Notes: generated from the letters alone by a model not told the origin. A stretch of DNA of 64,000 bases from Butyricicoccus intestinisimiae (GCF_018918345.1 NZ_JAHLQI010000004.1:124001-188000), one strand, 5' to 3'. Counted from the first letter of the stretch, positions 1 to 8,440 are shown. Numbers and translations: made by a program.

Positions 1-952
1 GCAGGCGTTTTCGGCACTGGGACTTATCGGACTTGCCTTTCTGTCTGAACTGTTTCCCAACCCGTTCGCAGGAATAATCGTAAGCACAATCATATACGCA
101 ATGGGAAGCGGTCTGACCGAGGTGCTTGTAAGTCCGATAGTTGAAGCCTGCCCATTTGAGCACAAAAAAGCCGCAATGAGTCTGTTGCATTCATTCTACT
201 GCTGGGGTTCGGTCGGAGTTATACTCATTTCAACACTGTTTTTTACTGTTTTCGGCATAGAAAACTGGAAGTGGCTCTCTTGTATCTGGGCGATAATTCC
301 ACTTGTGAACATATACAATTTTTCAGTATGTCCCATTGAACATCCTGTCGAGGACGGCGAGGGAATGCGTATCCGTGACCTGCTCAGAGTACCACTGTTC
401 TGGCTTGCGATACTGCTTATGGTATGTGCGGGAGCCTCGGAGCTTTCAATGGCGCAGTGGGCGTCAGCATTTGCAGAATCCGCTCTCGGGATGACTAAAT
501 CAGTCGGTGATATTGCAGGACCGTGTATGTTTGCGGTGACGATGGGCATAAGCCGTACGCTCTACGGGAAGTACGGCGAAAAGCTCGATCTTATGAAATT
601 CATGATAGGCTCGGCGCTGCTGTGTCTGATCTGTTATATCACCGCCTCCCTGTCGGGAATACCTATAATCGGACTTTTCGGCTGCATAATGTGCGGGTTC
701 TCGGTAGGTATCATGTGGCCCGGATCTATAAGCATCTGCTCAGGCAAAATACCCACCGGTGGAACTGCAATGTTTGCACTTCTCGCCATGGCAGGCGACC
801 TCGGCGGAGCGCTCGGTCCTGCTATTGTAGGAAATATCACCCAGAATGCAGGTGACGATATGCAGAAAGGTATGCTTTCAGGTTGTGCATTTCCCTTGAT
901 ACTTATGATATCGCTCCTGTTGCTGAACAGAGCCAGACACAGAAATAACTGA
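1..952 (+). CDS. MFS transporter, 3' part (5' end outside window)
   Basis: The reading frame is open from base 2 to the stop at 952, so the start lies outside the window; the ATG at 101 is internal. The visible protein is hydrophobic, with about eight membrane-spanning stretches separated by short charged loops, as in the C-terminal two thirds of a major facilitator permease. A glycine-rich helix (LAMAGDLGGALGPAIVGN) near residue 260 resembles the late helices of sugar or drug MFS carriers. The substrate cannot be told. A remnant insertion sequence starts about 50 bp downstream. Confidence 0.8.
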   Translation, partial: QAFSALGLIGLAFLSELFPNPFAGIIVSTIIYAMGSGLTEVLVSPIVEACPFEHKKAAMSLLHSFYCWGSVGVILISTLFFTVFGIENWKWLSCIWAIIPLVNIYNFSVCPIEHPVEDGEGMRIRDLLRVPLFWLAILLMVCAGASELSMAQWASAFAESALGMTKSVGDIAGPCMFAVTMGISRTLYGKYGEKLDLMKFMIGSALLCLICYITASLSGIPIIGLFGCIMCGFSVGIMWPGSISICSGKIPTGGTAMFALLAMAGDLGGALGPAIVGNITQNAGDDMQKGMLSGCAFPLILMISLLLLNRARHRNN

Positions 953-1004
953 TTGTATCGGACGGTTTGTGCAAAAATATAATAAAAAGGCACCATGTAT
1001 TAAA

Positions 1005-1290
1005 TGAACTGCACCCCATTTGTTAGACAGTATGATATAATGTCTAACAGGTGGGGTGATTTTAATGCCAAAGGGAGTACCAAACAAACGATACACGCCG
1101 GAATTCAAGAAGCTGGTCGTGGAAACCATGATGAAAGAAAAGATCAGTTACAGAGAAACGGCTCGACAATTTGAAATCAGCAATCATCACAGAGTACAAG
1201 ACTGGGAACGAATCTATCTGACGGAGGGTCCAGAAGGCTTTGCCATCGAACGGCGTGGCTGCGGCAATCACGGCTGTCACTAAGTTGTGA
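1005..1290 (+). mobile_element. IS3-family insertion sequence remnant (left end)
   Basis: The TGAACTGCACCCC string at 1005 resembles the terminal repeat of IS3/IS150-type elements. It is followed by TGTTAGACA and its inverted copy TGTCTAACA (1021-1049) and then by the start of orfA. Nothing of orfB or of a right end is present, so this is a truncated copy. Confidence 0.6.
1065..1283 (+). pseudogene. IS3-family transposase OrfA fragment
   Basis: The ATG at 1065 follows a GGTGGGG ribosome site. The first 55 residues (KRYTPEFKKLVVETMM, then a helix-turn-helix region containing YRETARQFEIS) match the DNA-binding N-terminus of IS3-family OrfA. The frame then runs into GGCGNHGCH and stops; the leucine zipper, the frameshift window and the DDE protein OrfB are all absent. 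It should be non-functional. Confidence 0.75.
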
Positions 1291-1299
1291 CAGATAGAG

Positions 1300-1346
1300 A
1301 AAAAGCTATCTAAAATGATTAAAAAATCATTCTAGATAGCTTTTTT
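1300..1346. terminator. Bidirectional Rho-independent terminator
   Basis: A long stem pairs AAAAAGCTATCTA with TAGATAGCTTTTTT around a short A-rich loop. A run of T follows on each strand, so it can end both the IS fragment and the reverse-strand DUF262-HNH gene whose stop lies at 1349. Confidence 0.8.
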
Positions 1347-1348
1347 AA

Positions 1349-2629
1349 TTAGTCTTCAGATAAATCGTCACGGTCATCAATAAATTCATCAGACTCAGAT
1401 AGCTGACAACCTTTGCTTCTATTGCAGGTTTTGTGAAGTAGTTGGGCATTTTCGATACTTGTAGAACCACCTAATGAGTAAGCAATAATATGATCGATTT
1501 CACAATCGTCAATGCTTAAAATTTGATTTCCACAATAATCACATTTATATCCAGGATAAAAGAGCTTTTTTTAATATCGGGATCAAAAGTTCTTGACGAG
1601 TCGAGTGGTTGATCGGAAGATATTATTTTGTTTAAAATACTCATAACAGCGTTTATTCGACAGCGAACCTTAGTTCCAGCATTAGTTCCAGCATAAACCC
1701 AGTCCTGATATTCTTTATTTGTAGTTTTTAAAAGATGGATTTCTTTGCGTATTTCATCTGCATATTTCATAATCGATTTTTTGGAGAAATATGAAAATGG
1801 AATCATGATAGAATCATATACAGCTCCGTTAAATTTATGTCGACTATTAAAAAATGCATCGTCTCCGAGAACATTTTTAACTAATTCTATTGTGCTATTA
1901 AATTGCTTCTTCGCTGCAACTAATTGTTCATCACTATCTGATGAATGCTGTTGCATATATCGATTCATTGCTGTTTTATATGTCCCTTTAAGATGCATAT
2001 AATCTCTCAAAGTAAAAAATCTTAGGATTCTTTCTTCGTATACAAATCGAGTATTAGAGTCATGAAATAAATCTTTTAAAATTTGATTATTATTTGCGAC
2101 ATCTTTTAATATATCGTTAAATCGCCCGCGATAGATACAATTACGAACCTCTTGATCTTTTAATTTAATAGCGCCACGATTTAAACGTGAAAATATTTCG
2201 TATTTAAGATCTTCAGAATCCTTTTTCTATGCAGACGGCAGATACTGTTAAAGTTCGCAATTTTCGTTGGATACTTTTTTCTAAATCCTTAAAAAATAAT
2301 CCATTCAACGATTGCAATTTTGTTAGACCAACCAATTGAAATTCATTTCTTAAGTAACGTACAAAGGACGTAATTCGTTGTTGACCATCTATTACAGATA
2401 AAACACCATCATCTTCCTCAGCTAAATAAATAATAGGAATCGGAATACCTATTAAAATCGATTCGACTAAAAGTGAAGCGTGTTTATTATCATAAACATA
2501 GTTGCGCTGATAATCAGGGTCGGTGATAATATCGTTTGCTTCAACTACATTTTGCAATTCACCTAAAGAATAATTAATTTGACGAGTATGTACAATACTA
2601 GTATTTATTTCTGATTCGTACATAATCAA
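1349..2629 (-). pseudogene. DUF262-HNH endonuclease-like protein, two frameshifts
   Basis: The protein would be about 426 aa. The N-terminal DUF262 (ParB/GmrS-like NTPase fold) has DPDYQRNYVYD and the strongly conserved VIDGQQRITSFVRYL. The middle is helical, and the C-terminal HNH nuclease has CDYCG, then EIDHIIAYSLGG, then NAQLLHKTCNRSKG. The frame is broken twice. Near 2220 an A5 run should be A4; near 1567 an A7 run should be A8. Together they leave the total length unchanged. Both changes are in homopolymers, so sequencing error or phase variation are as likely as true decay. Proteins of this layout are often found in anti-phage loci (family knowledge). A separate terminator upstream isolates it from the Ntn hydrolase unit. 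Confidence 0.8.
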
Positions 2630-2644
2630 CCACTTTTATTATTT

Positions 2645-2683
2645 GTAAAAAAATAGAGCGAACTGAATAGTCCGCTCTATGGT
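2645..2683 (-). terminator. Rho-independent terminator
   Basis: Read on the reverse strand, ATAGAGCG pairs with CGCTCTAT around a 12-nt loop and is followed by seven T. It ends the Ntn-hydrolase transcript just before the DUF262-HNH gene, so the two units are probably transcribed separately. Confidence 0.75.
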
Positions 2684-2823
2684 CGGAGTGTAATTATAGG
2701 ATCTCAGAAAACGCAGATATATCAACAGTTTGCTGGTAGTTGGCAAGAGGTATTCATTCTTTTGAAAAAGCTCTTGATGCCTAAATCTTTATAGGTAATG
2801 GGAACCTACTACATTAGGCATAG
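2684..2823. other. Intergenic stretch with no gene
   Basis: I see no coding potential here. A small imperfect repeat (CTACTACATTAGGCATAGCTAAATGC, split across 2808-2833) lies at the 3' end of the small reverse gene. Confidence 0.5.
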
Positions 2824-3027
2824 CTAAATGCTATTATTACTTTCCATGTTGTCCTTTGCGCATCGGTTCGTCTGAATAGCCTGCGATGAAGCACTATGCT
2901 GGAACTCTGATTGTTTGACATTAAGTTGTAAAATATTAAATGCTTTTCCGCTTGTTCCGGTATCCGATGTATCAGTATATGTTGAGATGAGATAATCGAG
3001 ATACTGTTCGGTTGGTTTATTCTCCAT
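2824..3027 (-). CDS. Small hypothetical protein coupled to the Ntn hydrolase
   Basis: This 67-aa protein starts at an ATG (3027) that overlaps the last 11 bp of the upstream 430-aa gene, an arrangement typical of translational coupling. It is hydrophilic and rich in Ser, Thr, Asn and Gln, with a possible amphipathic N-terminus (EQYLDYLISTY). It has no recognised domain and no signal peptide. By position it may be a partner, inhibitor or substrate adaptor of the hydrolase; that is inference only. A terminator follows about 140 bp downstream. Confidence 0.5.
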   Translation of the reverse strand: MENKPTEQYLDYLISTYTDTSDTGTSGKAFNILQLNVKQSEFQHSASSQAIQTNRCAKDNMESNNSI

Positions 3028-4309
3028 TATTTATATCCTCACTTTCTGATAACATATAGTGTGAATAGAAATATTGAGGATTATAAGCACGGTCAAAATA
3101 ATGCTTTCTTTTTAGCCAAATAAAGCCATCGCATTTCGAGATAATCGCAACATCAATGGGCCCACCAACAGTCCCTATATTATTATCCAATGCAACCTTG
3201 CGCCGCAGAGAAGTGATATTAATCATCGATTCTGCTAATAAGGCTAATTCTTCAATGGGGAGCGTTGCTACAGATTGTGTGATAGGGAACAAATACTGTT
3301 GTTGGGCTTTTTGAACAATTTGATTAATAACATTTGATGTAATTCTACTAAGTTCCTGCTGAACCAATTGCTTTTTATTCTCTGCAAAAAAAGTATCATC
3401 AATGCTATTAACTCCGCTTTGGATTTGTCTTGGAAGTTCTTTGCCGATGTCGTTTATAAAGCTATCATTAATGCCAAATAGAAAAGTCTGCATTACATCT
3501 GTTTGTGCTAACGGGGTGATAGTTGACATTTGTTCCTCTGTAATTGCGACATTCTCAATAGTGGTATATCTTATTATATTATTTGCTATTCCAGATATGT
3601 GCAAATGCAACATTTGAGGAAATATATTGTTTTCTCCGTAGCCAGCAAAAGCCAATCCAACATAGCCATTACGCATAAAGTCCTTGTTGAATACGGAACA
3701 TATTTTTTCCACAAGTTCGGCAAGTAAAGGCTCTCCAATCCAAGGAAATTGTACTGATATGTATTGCCTAATTTCCCCGCTATATGTATTCTTAATATAA
3801 TCATGGAGTTCTAAATTCGGTATCGTAGCCAACTGATCAACAAACATGAGTGTTGCTCTTACAGTTTCAACCTGTATTTCTTGCAGTTCTTCTGCTGTGA
3901 GGTCGCGTTTGATTTCATTTATTTTTCGCTTAATAGAAAGTTGATAATCTCCATTCAAGCCATTTAGCAAATCAACATATACATTTGTAACATATGCTTT
4001 CTCGTTAGCCGGGAAACGAAATAGATTAGATTTCAGTATGAGAAACTGCAAAAAATCAGTCACATAGTCGGAGAGATTTGGGAACACTTTGTTTCTTAGC
4101 TCTGATTTATACTGCTTAATAATCAATTCCATCGGAATGCCCATCAATTCAGCATTAGAATAAATGATAACTCCAATAGGCGCTACTTTTGAAAGTGCAA
4201 AAAGTTTATTTGCAGAATTATGAATAGCTAAATGTTGCCCTATAGTAACTGCACTATCGGCAGCTAAAGCTATGGCGTTTTTGTTCATTATACAAATTCC
4301 AGCGCTCAT
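3017..4309 (-). CDS. Proteasome/HslV-fold Ntn hydrolase, long form
   Basis: The 430-aa protein begins MSAGICIMNKNAIALAADSA. After Met removal Ser2 would be N-terminal. Taking Ser2 as position 1, Asp falls at 17, Thr at 21 and Gly at 23, the same spacing as T1, D17, T21 and G23 in HslV and proteasome beta subunits. NKLFAL follows where the catalytic Lys33 and its IFxI context belong, one residue later. The last 60 residues contain VGGPIDVAIISKCDGF, which fits the closing beta strands of the fold. About 200 extra residues, mostly helical, lie between. Family subunits are usually 175-250 aa, so this is an unusually long form. ATG at 4309 is chosen because GGAGGG precedes it by 8 nt. It overlaps a small downstream gene. 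The substrate is unknown; proteolysis is inferred from the fold. Confidence 0.65.
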   Translation of the reverse strand: MSAGICIMNKNAIALAADSAVTIGQHLAIHNSANKLFALSKVAPIGVIIYSNAELMGIPMELIIKQYKSELRNKVFPNLSDYVTDFLQFLILKSNLFRFPANEKAYVTNVYVDLLNGLNGDYQLSIKRKINEIKRDLTAEELQEIQVETVRATLMFVDQLATIPNLELHDYIKNTYSGEIRQYISVQFPWIGEPLLAELVEKICSVFNKDFMRNGYVGLAFAGYGENNIFPQMLHLHISGIANNIIRYTTIENVAITEEQMSTITPLAQTDVMQTFLFGINDSFINDIGKELPRQIQSGVNSIDDTFFAENKKQLVQQELSRITSNVINQIVQKAQQQYLFPITQSVATLPIEELALLAESMINITSLRRKVALDNNIGTVGGPIDVAIISKCDGFIWLKRKHYFDRAYNPQYFYSHYMLSESEDINNGE

Positions 4310-4427
4310 GCTAAATACCCTCCATTATTCTAAGTAGCTACGACTATTATAATTATATCACAACAACTCGACATTTCCCACAATTATTCGAGGTTGTAAA
4401 TTAAGAATATGTTTAAACTATTGAGAA

Positions 4428-4463
4428 CAACGCCGCCCAACAGGACAACGGGCGGCGTTTTCA
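4428..4463 (+). terminator. GC-rich terminator-like hairpin before parB
   Basis: AACGCCGCCC pairs with GGGCGGCGTT across an 11-nt loop and is followed by TTTTC. It lies 85 bp before the parB start and could insulate the element from outside transcription or act as an attenuator. Confidence 0.55.
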
Positions 4464-4546
4464 TATATAAACCATGAAGGGAGGTCACTTCCACCCGGCC
4501 AGTCTGCGGACTGGCTTTTATTATGCCACGAAAAGGAGGTTTGCAA

Positions 4547-6013
4547 ATGGCAGATGATAAGAAAAATATTCCCGATGTAGCCCCGCCCGCCGAGGCTCCC
4601 GCTCCTGCGGTAGAAAATGCCGCCGTGCCGGAGCAATCTGCTCCCAAGTCTGCGCTGACCGACGCAGAGGCGGTCATGCTGGAACACGAGGGGCAGGCGG
4701 CGCTCTTTGAAATGGGCGAGGCCGTGCCTGATCCCGCCGACGCTGTTACCCGCACTGAGGTGGAGGAGCCTGCCACTCCCGACGTCCCCAAGGCTGGAAA
4801 GGAGCAGGAGCAGCCGCCCGCTCCCGGCAAGGACGATCCCGCCCCGGCATATTCCGACAAGGTAGTGGATTTTGCCGCCGCCCGTGACGAGGCGGCCAAG
4901 GAGGAGAAAAAGGCGGTCAAGCAGAAGCCGCCCACGGAAAAGGATAAGGCTGCCAAGCCCGGCAGAGGCCGTCCGCCCAAGGATGGCAAGGCTGCTCCCG
5001 ATAAGGCTAAGCAGCCCAAACCTCGGGACAAAAATTCCCAAAGCAAGCCCGCCCCGGAGAAGCCTGCCGTGGATAAGGGCGGTGCTCCCACTGGTGCGGA
5101 GGTCACGCCGGAGCCGTCTGCGTCCCGTGACGCCACCCGTGCCAAAAAAGAGGAGATCGTTTATCTCAACCTGTCTGATCTGCACCCGTTCAAAAATCAT
5201 CCCTTTGGTGTCCGGGACGATGCGGAGATGCAGGGGCTTGTGGAGTCGGTCAAGGCGGCGGGCGTCAATCAGCCAGCGCTGGTGCGTCCCCGTGAGGATG
5301 GCGGCTATGAGATCATCGCAGGCCACCGCCGCCAGCGGGCAAGTGAACTCGCCGGATTTGCGAATATGCCGTGTATCGTCCGCAACATGACGGACGATGA
5401 AGCCATCCTCGCCATGACGGATGACAACCTCCGCCACCGTGAGCGCATTTTGCCCACGGAAAAGGCGCAGTCGCTCAAAATGCAGGTGGAGGCCATCAAG
5501 CACCAAGGCTCCCGTCCCGGAGAGGAGGACAAGGACGCCGGAAAACGCTCTACGCAGGTCGTGGGAGATCGCAACGGTATGAACTATAAACAGGTGCAGC
5601 GGTATATCCGCCTGACCGAGTTTGTGCCGGATTTGCAGAAAATGGTGGACGAGAAAAAGCTGGCGTTCACCCCGGCGGTGGAGATCTCATTCATCCGTCC
5701 CAAAAATCAGAGGTATATCGCCGTGTCCATTGAGGGGCAGCAGTCCTCGCCCTCGCTGTCGCAGGCACAGAAAATGCGGGAGCTGGACAAGGACGGCAAG
5801 CTCAACGGCGATGTGATCGACGGTATTCTGTCGCAGGAGAAAAAGGAGGTAGACAAGGTGATCATCAATAGTGCGGAACTGGAAAAGTATTTCGGCAAGG
5901 ACAAGTCCCCGAGGGAAATGAAAGACAAGATCATTTCTCTGCTGGATGACTGGAAGGCCAAGCAGCCGCCCGAGCTGGGCAAGCCCGAAAAGAAAATGGA
6001 TTTGGAAAAGTGA
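4547..6013 (+). CDS. ParB/Spo0J-family protein of the ICE
   Basis: This is a 488-aa protein. The ATG at 4547 is chosen over 4523 because AAAGGAGG precedes it at ideal spacing. Residues 1-195 are a low-complexity, Pro/Ala/Lys-rich, probably disordered tail. Residues 200-320 are the ParB N-terminal domain, with EEIVYLNLSDLHPFKNHPF, then EIIAGHRRQRASELAG and a TDDNLRHRERILPTEKA segment; a helix-turn-helix region follows (GDRNGMNYKQVQRYIRLT). Such proteins bind palindromic sites and help maintain or partition the circular element. No parA gene is next to it. The GGGACA/TGTCCC palindromes scattered through the element are candidate sites for it (inference). One copy begins directly after its stop codon. 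Confidence 0.85.
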   Translation: MADDKKNIPDVAPPAEAPAPAVENAAVPEQSAPKSALTDAEAVMLEHEGQAALFEMGEAVPDPADAVTRTEVEEPATPDVPKAGKEQEQPPAPGKDDPAPAYSDKVVDFAAARDEAAKEEKKAVKQKPPTEKDKAAKPGRGRPPKDGKAAPDKAKQPKPRDKNSQSKPAPEKPAVDKGGAPTGAEVTPEPSASRDATRAKKEEIVYLNLSDLHPFKNHPFGVRDDAEMQGLVESVKAAGVNQPALVRPREDGGYEIIAGHRRQRASELAGFANMPCIVRNMTDDEAILAMTDDNLRHRERILPTEKAQSLKMQVEAIKHQGSRPGEEDKDAGKRSTQVVGDRNGMNYKQVQRYIRLTEFVPDLQKMVDEKKLAFTPAVEISFIRPKNQRYIAVSIEGQQSSPSLSQAQKMRELDKDGKLNGDVIDGILSQEKKEVDKVIINSAELEKYFGKDKSPREMKDKIISLLDDWKAKQPPELGKPEKKMDLEK

Positions 6014-6036
6014 CCTTGGGACTTTTTGTCCCGAGG
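6014..6036. repeat. GGGAC palindrome, copy 1 (3' end of parB)
   Basis: CCTTGGGAC and GTCCCGAGG flank five T. It begins on the base after the parB stop codon. Confidence 0.75.
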
Positions 6037-6292
6037 TCTTTCGTTTCCCCGAATGGCTCTTGTGGTTATATCCCCCGTCGCCGCCCGTATTCCAGCATGG
6101 CCGGGAGCGGGCTGTCAAGGGTGCATCGCACCGCTGTTTTCAGCGGCCAGCCCTTGACCGCCTGTCCCGGCTATGCTTTTTCTCCGGCAAGCGGCGGGGG
6201 TATATCCTCCAGAGCCGCCCCCTTTCCCAAGAATGGGAAAGGGCGTGGGGTTTGGGTTGAACTACTACATTACAAAACGGAGGTATTTTACA
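6037..6292. other. Structured intergenic region
   Basis: No gene is seen. Two clear inverted repeats are present: GTCAAGGG paired with CCCTTGAC (6115-6160) and CCCTTTCCC paired with GGGAAAGGG (6222-6243). A ribosome site for the next gene follows at 6279. Confidence 0.5.
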
Positions 6293-6634
6293 ATGAAACG
6301 ACCCCTTGCGTACATTACCGCCGCATGGTGCGGCAGCGATCACGAAAACACGAAGCTGGCGGCGCAGTATTGCCGCACGGTGTATGAGGCGGGCTTTTCG
6401 CCTATCTGCCCGACGCTCTATCAGCCCCTTTTCCTCAATGACGCCGTTCCAGAGGAACATAAGAGCGGCATCGACATGGGGCGCGACCTGCTCCGCCGCT
6501 CTCATGTGCTGGTGGTGTGCGGTCATACCGTCACCGAGGCCATGAAGAACGACATCGCCGTTGCCCAGCGGCTCGGGATCACCGCCACCACCCTTGAGGG
6601 CATTTTGACCGTCAAGGGACAGGGGCGCAGATAA
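6293..6634 (+). CDS. DUF7768/DUF4406-like small protein
   Basis: A 113-aa protein whose start at 6293 follows CGGAGG. It begins RPLAYITAAWCGSD and later has SGIDMGRDLLRRSHVLVVCG, the pattern of nucleoside 2-deoxyribosyltransferase-like (DUF4406) folds: a first beta strand, then an Asp and a strand ending in VVCG. These proteins are standard passengers between parB and dcm in Tn1549-like elements; their activity is not established. The gene ends one base before the dcm start at 6636, suggesting co-translation. Confidence 0.65.
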   Translation: MKRPLAYITAAWCGSDHENTKLAAQYCRTVYEAGFSPICPTLYQPLFLNDAVPEEHKSGIDMGRDLLRRSHVLVVCGHTVTEAMKNDIAVAQRLGITATTLEGILTVKGQGRR

Positions 6635-6635
6635 G

Positions 6636-7721
6636 ATGACGGCGCTCCGGCTGGGGAGCCTGTTTGACGGGATCGGCGTGTTTCCGCTGGCGGCGGTGCG
6701 CTGCGGCATTGAGCCGATATGGGCAAGCGAGATCGAAAAAGCCCCTATCTCCATCACGAAATGCCACTTTCCCGATATGGCGCACTTGGGAGATGTGACG
6801 AAGCTGGACGGGCGGGAACTTCCGCCCGTCCATATTATCACCTTTGGCTCACCGTGCCAAAATCTTTCGCAGATCGGCAACCGCAAGGGGCTTGCGGGAG
6901 AAAAATCCAGTCTGTTTTTTCAAGCCATCCGCATTATCCGTGAAATGAGGGAGGCGACAAATGGTCTATTTCCAGCAATCGCTGTTTGGGAAAATGTCAT
7001 GGGAGCGTTTTCATCAAATGACCGGATGGATTTTAGAGCCGTCCTATCTGCTTTCACAGACGCCGATGTTTCAATGCCTGCTTCTGGAAGATGGGCAGGA
7101 GCCGGAATGGTGCGAGGGCGAACGCCTGACCTCTCTTGGCGGCTCATGGATGCCCAGTATTGGGCAAGCCCCCGACTGGCACGACGGCAGCGTATCTTTC
7201 TTGTGGCAGACTTTGGAGGACGGCGCTCCCACGAAATACTTTTTAAGCCCCGCACAATGCAGTCACTTTCTGCATCTGGCAGAGATAGCGGGCTGCCCGC
7301 CGCCTGCGGAGATCGAGGCTCTTTTATTGAAGCAGGGCGGCGCGTACCAGTCACCCGACCCTTTCAATGCTTCCGTATGCGGGCGTCCGCCAAGGAGCGG
7401 ACGGAAACAGCGTTCCGAAACAGCTTCGGACTGCCAACTGACCCTTTTCCCACTCTGTTAGCGGGCGGCATTTCGCCCTTTGCCTTTTGGTATGAGGACG
7501 ATCCCGCCGGGGGCTGCGTCCGCTTTCCCACGGAAACGGAATGTGAGCGGCTCATGGGGCTGCCGGAGGGCTGGACAAGGTGCGGTGCGGACGGCGAGGA
7601 AATTCTATCCTCCCACCGTTACCGGGCATTGGGAAATGCCATCGCGCTGCCCTGCGCCGAGTATATCATGGCGGGGATCGCGGAGGCGCTGACAAAAGGA
7701 GGTGCAAATGACGGTATTTGA
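6636..7721 (+). CDS. dcm: DNA (cytosine-5) methyltransferase
   Basis: At 361 aa it carries the ordered C5-methylase motifs: I (GSLFDGIGVFPLAA), IV with the catalytic cysteine (GSPCQNLSQIG), VI (ENVMG), VIII (RRQRIFLVADFGG) and X (RYRALGNAIALPCAEYI). It would methylate element and host DNA and protect the incoming strand from restriction, fitting the ardA antirestriction gene that overlaps its end. A 166-codon second frame lies wholly inside residues 109-275, where this protein contains its variable target-recognition part. The target sequence cannot be predicted. Confidence 0.9.
   Translation: MTALRLGSLFDGIGVFPLAAVRCGIEPIWASEIEKAPISITKCHFPDMAHLGDVTKLDGRELPPVHIITFGSPCQNLSQIGNRKGLAGEKSSLFFQAIRIIREMREATNGLFPAIAVWENVMGAFSSNDRMDFRAVLSAFTDADVSMPASGRWAGAGMVRGRTPDLSWRLMDAQYWASPRLARRQRIFLVADFGGRRSHEILFKPRTMQSLSASGRDSGLPAACGDRGSFIEAGRRVPVTRPFQCFRMRASAKERTETAFRNSFGLPTDPFPTLLAGGISPFAFWYEDDPAGGCVRFPTETECERLMGLPEGWTRCGADGEEILSSHRYRALGNAIALPCAEYIMAGIAEALTKGGANDGI
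6961..7461 (+). CDS. Overprinted ORF inside dcm, probable real protein
   Basis: This 166-codon frame (+1 relative to dcm) begins at an ATG preceded by GGGAGG. It does not look like a random shadow: the composition is ordinary (not Arg/Ser/Pro rich) and the segment APTKYFLSPAQCSHFLHLAE, then PPAEIEALLLKQGG, resembles the YxLSxxAC-xxIL-RAxxRGKxLP motif I recall from small proteins encoded beside phage cytosine methylases in Firmicutes. The function is unknown; a helper or target-recognition partner of the methylase is conceivable. Dual coding is inferred and was not tested by codon statistics. Confidence 0.5.
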   Translation: MVYFQQSLFGKMSWERFHQMTGWILEPSYLLSQTPMFQCLLLEDGQEPEWCEGERLTSLGGSWMPSIGQAPDWHDGSVSFLWQTLEDGAPTKYFLSPAQCSHFLHLAEIAGCPPPAEIEALLLKQGGAYQSPDPFNASVCGRPPRSGRKQRSETASDCQLTLFPLC

Positions 7722-8415
7722 AGCCTACATTACCAATCTCGGCAAATACGCCGAGGGGCAGCTTGTGGGCGAAACGCTGAAATTTCCGGCTACCACGGAG
7801 GAGGTGCAATCGCTCTTAAAGAACATCGGCGTGAACGGTGTGCGGTATGAGGAGTTTTTCATCACCGCCTTTGACGGCGATGTGATGGGCTTATACGACT
7901 ATCTCACCGAGTATGAAAACTTGGACGAGCTGAACCATCTGGCGCATCTCATTTCCGAGCTGGACAGCGACGAGATCGAAACGCTGGAGGCCGTACTCAA
8001 TAAGGGCGACCATACTTCCAGCGTGGCGGACATCATCAACCTCGTTCACAATCTGGACTGCTACGATCTGCACCCCGGCGTGACCGACGATGAAACGCTG
8101 GGGCGCATCTATGTGGAGGACATGGAACTACTGGATGTGCCGGACAATGTGCTGCCCTACTTCGATTTTGAAGCCTATGGGCGGGATATGCGGATCAACG
8201 AGGGCGGCCACTTCGCCCCCACGGGCTATCTGACCCGCAGCGGCGATTTCAAGGAGGTGTACCACGGGATCGAGGACATTCCCGCCGAACACCGCATTTT
8301 TGCGTACCCCAAGTTAAATATCCGGGAGCAGATGGCGGCCTACAAGGAGGTCATAGACCGTTCCTCTTTGGAGGGCGAGCACCTGCACCCGAGAAAGGAG
8401 CATGATGACCGCTGA
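7708..8415 (+). CDS. ardA: ArdA-type antirestriction protein
   Basis: A 235-aa acidic protein; the ATG at 7708 lies 7 nt after AAAGGAGG and overlaps the dcm 3' end. The N-terminus FEAYITNLGKYAEGQLVGETLKFP and the repeated acidic helices (NLDELNHLAHLISELDSDEIETL) are characteristic of ArdA proteins, which mimic B-form DNA and block type I restriction enzymes when a conjugative element enters a new cell. The C-terminal third (DMRINEGGHFAPTGYL) is also conserved in ICE-borne copies. A GGGAC palindrome overlaps its stop codon. Confidence 0.85.
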   Translation: MTVFEAYITNLGKYAEGQLVGETLKFPATTEEVQSLLKNIGVNGVRYEEFFITAFDGDVMGLYDYLTEYENLDELNHLAHLISELDSDEIETLEAVLNKGDHTSSVADIINLVHNLDCYDLHPGVTDDETLGRIYVEDMELLDVPDNVLPYFDFEAYGRDMRINEGGHFAPTGYLTRSGDFKEVYHGIEDIPAEHRIFAYPKLNIREQMAAYKEVIDRSSLEGEHLHPRKEHDDR

Positions 8416-8440
8416 CCTTGGGACATTTTGTCCCGAGGTC
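8414..8440. repeat. GGGAC palindrome, copy 2 (3' end of ardA)
   Basis: GACCTTGGGACA and TGTCCCGAGGTC around TTT form a 12-bp stem with one G-T pair, the longest copy of the set. It overlaps the ardA stop. Confidence 0.8.

Noticed and set aside
4384-5506. Long reverse-strand ORFs (253 and 362 codons) opposite parB
   Set aside because: Composition is Ser/Gly/Leu/Arg-rich shadow of the Ala/Pro/Lys-rich parB; no ribosome site and no recognisable motif.
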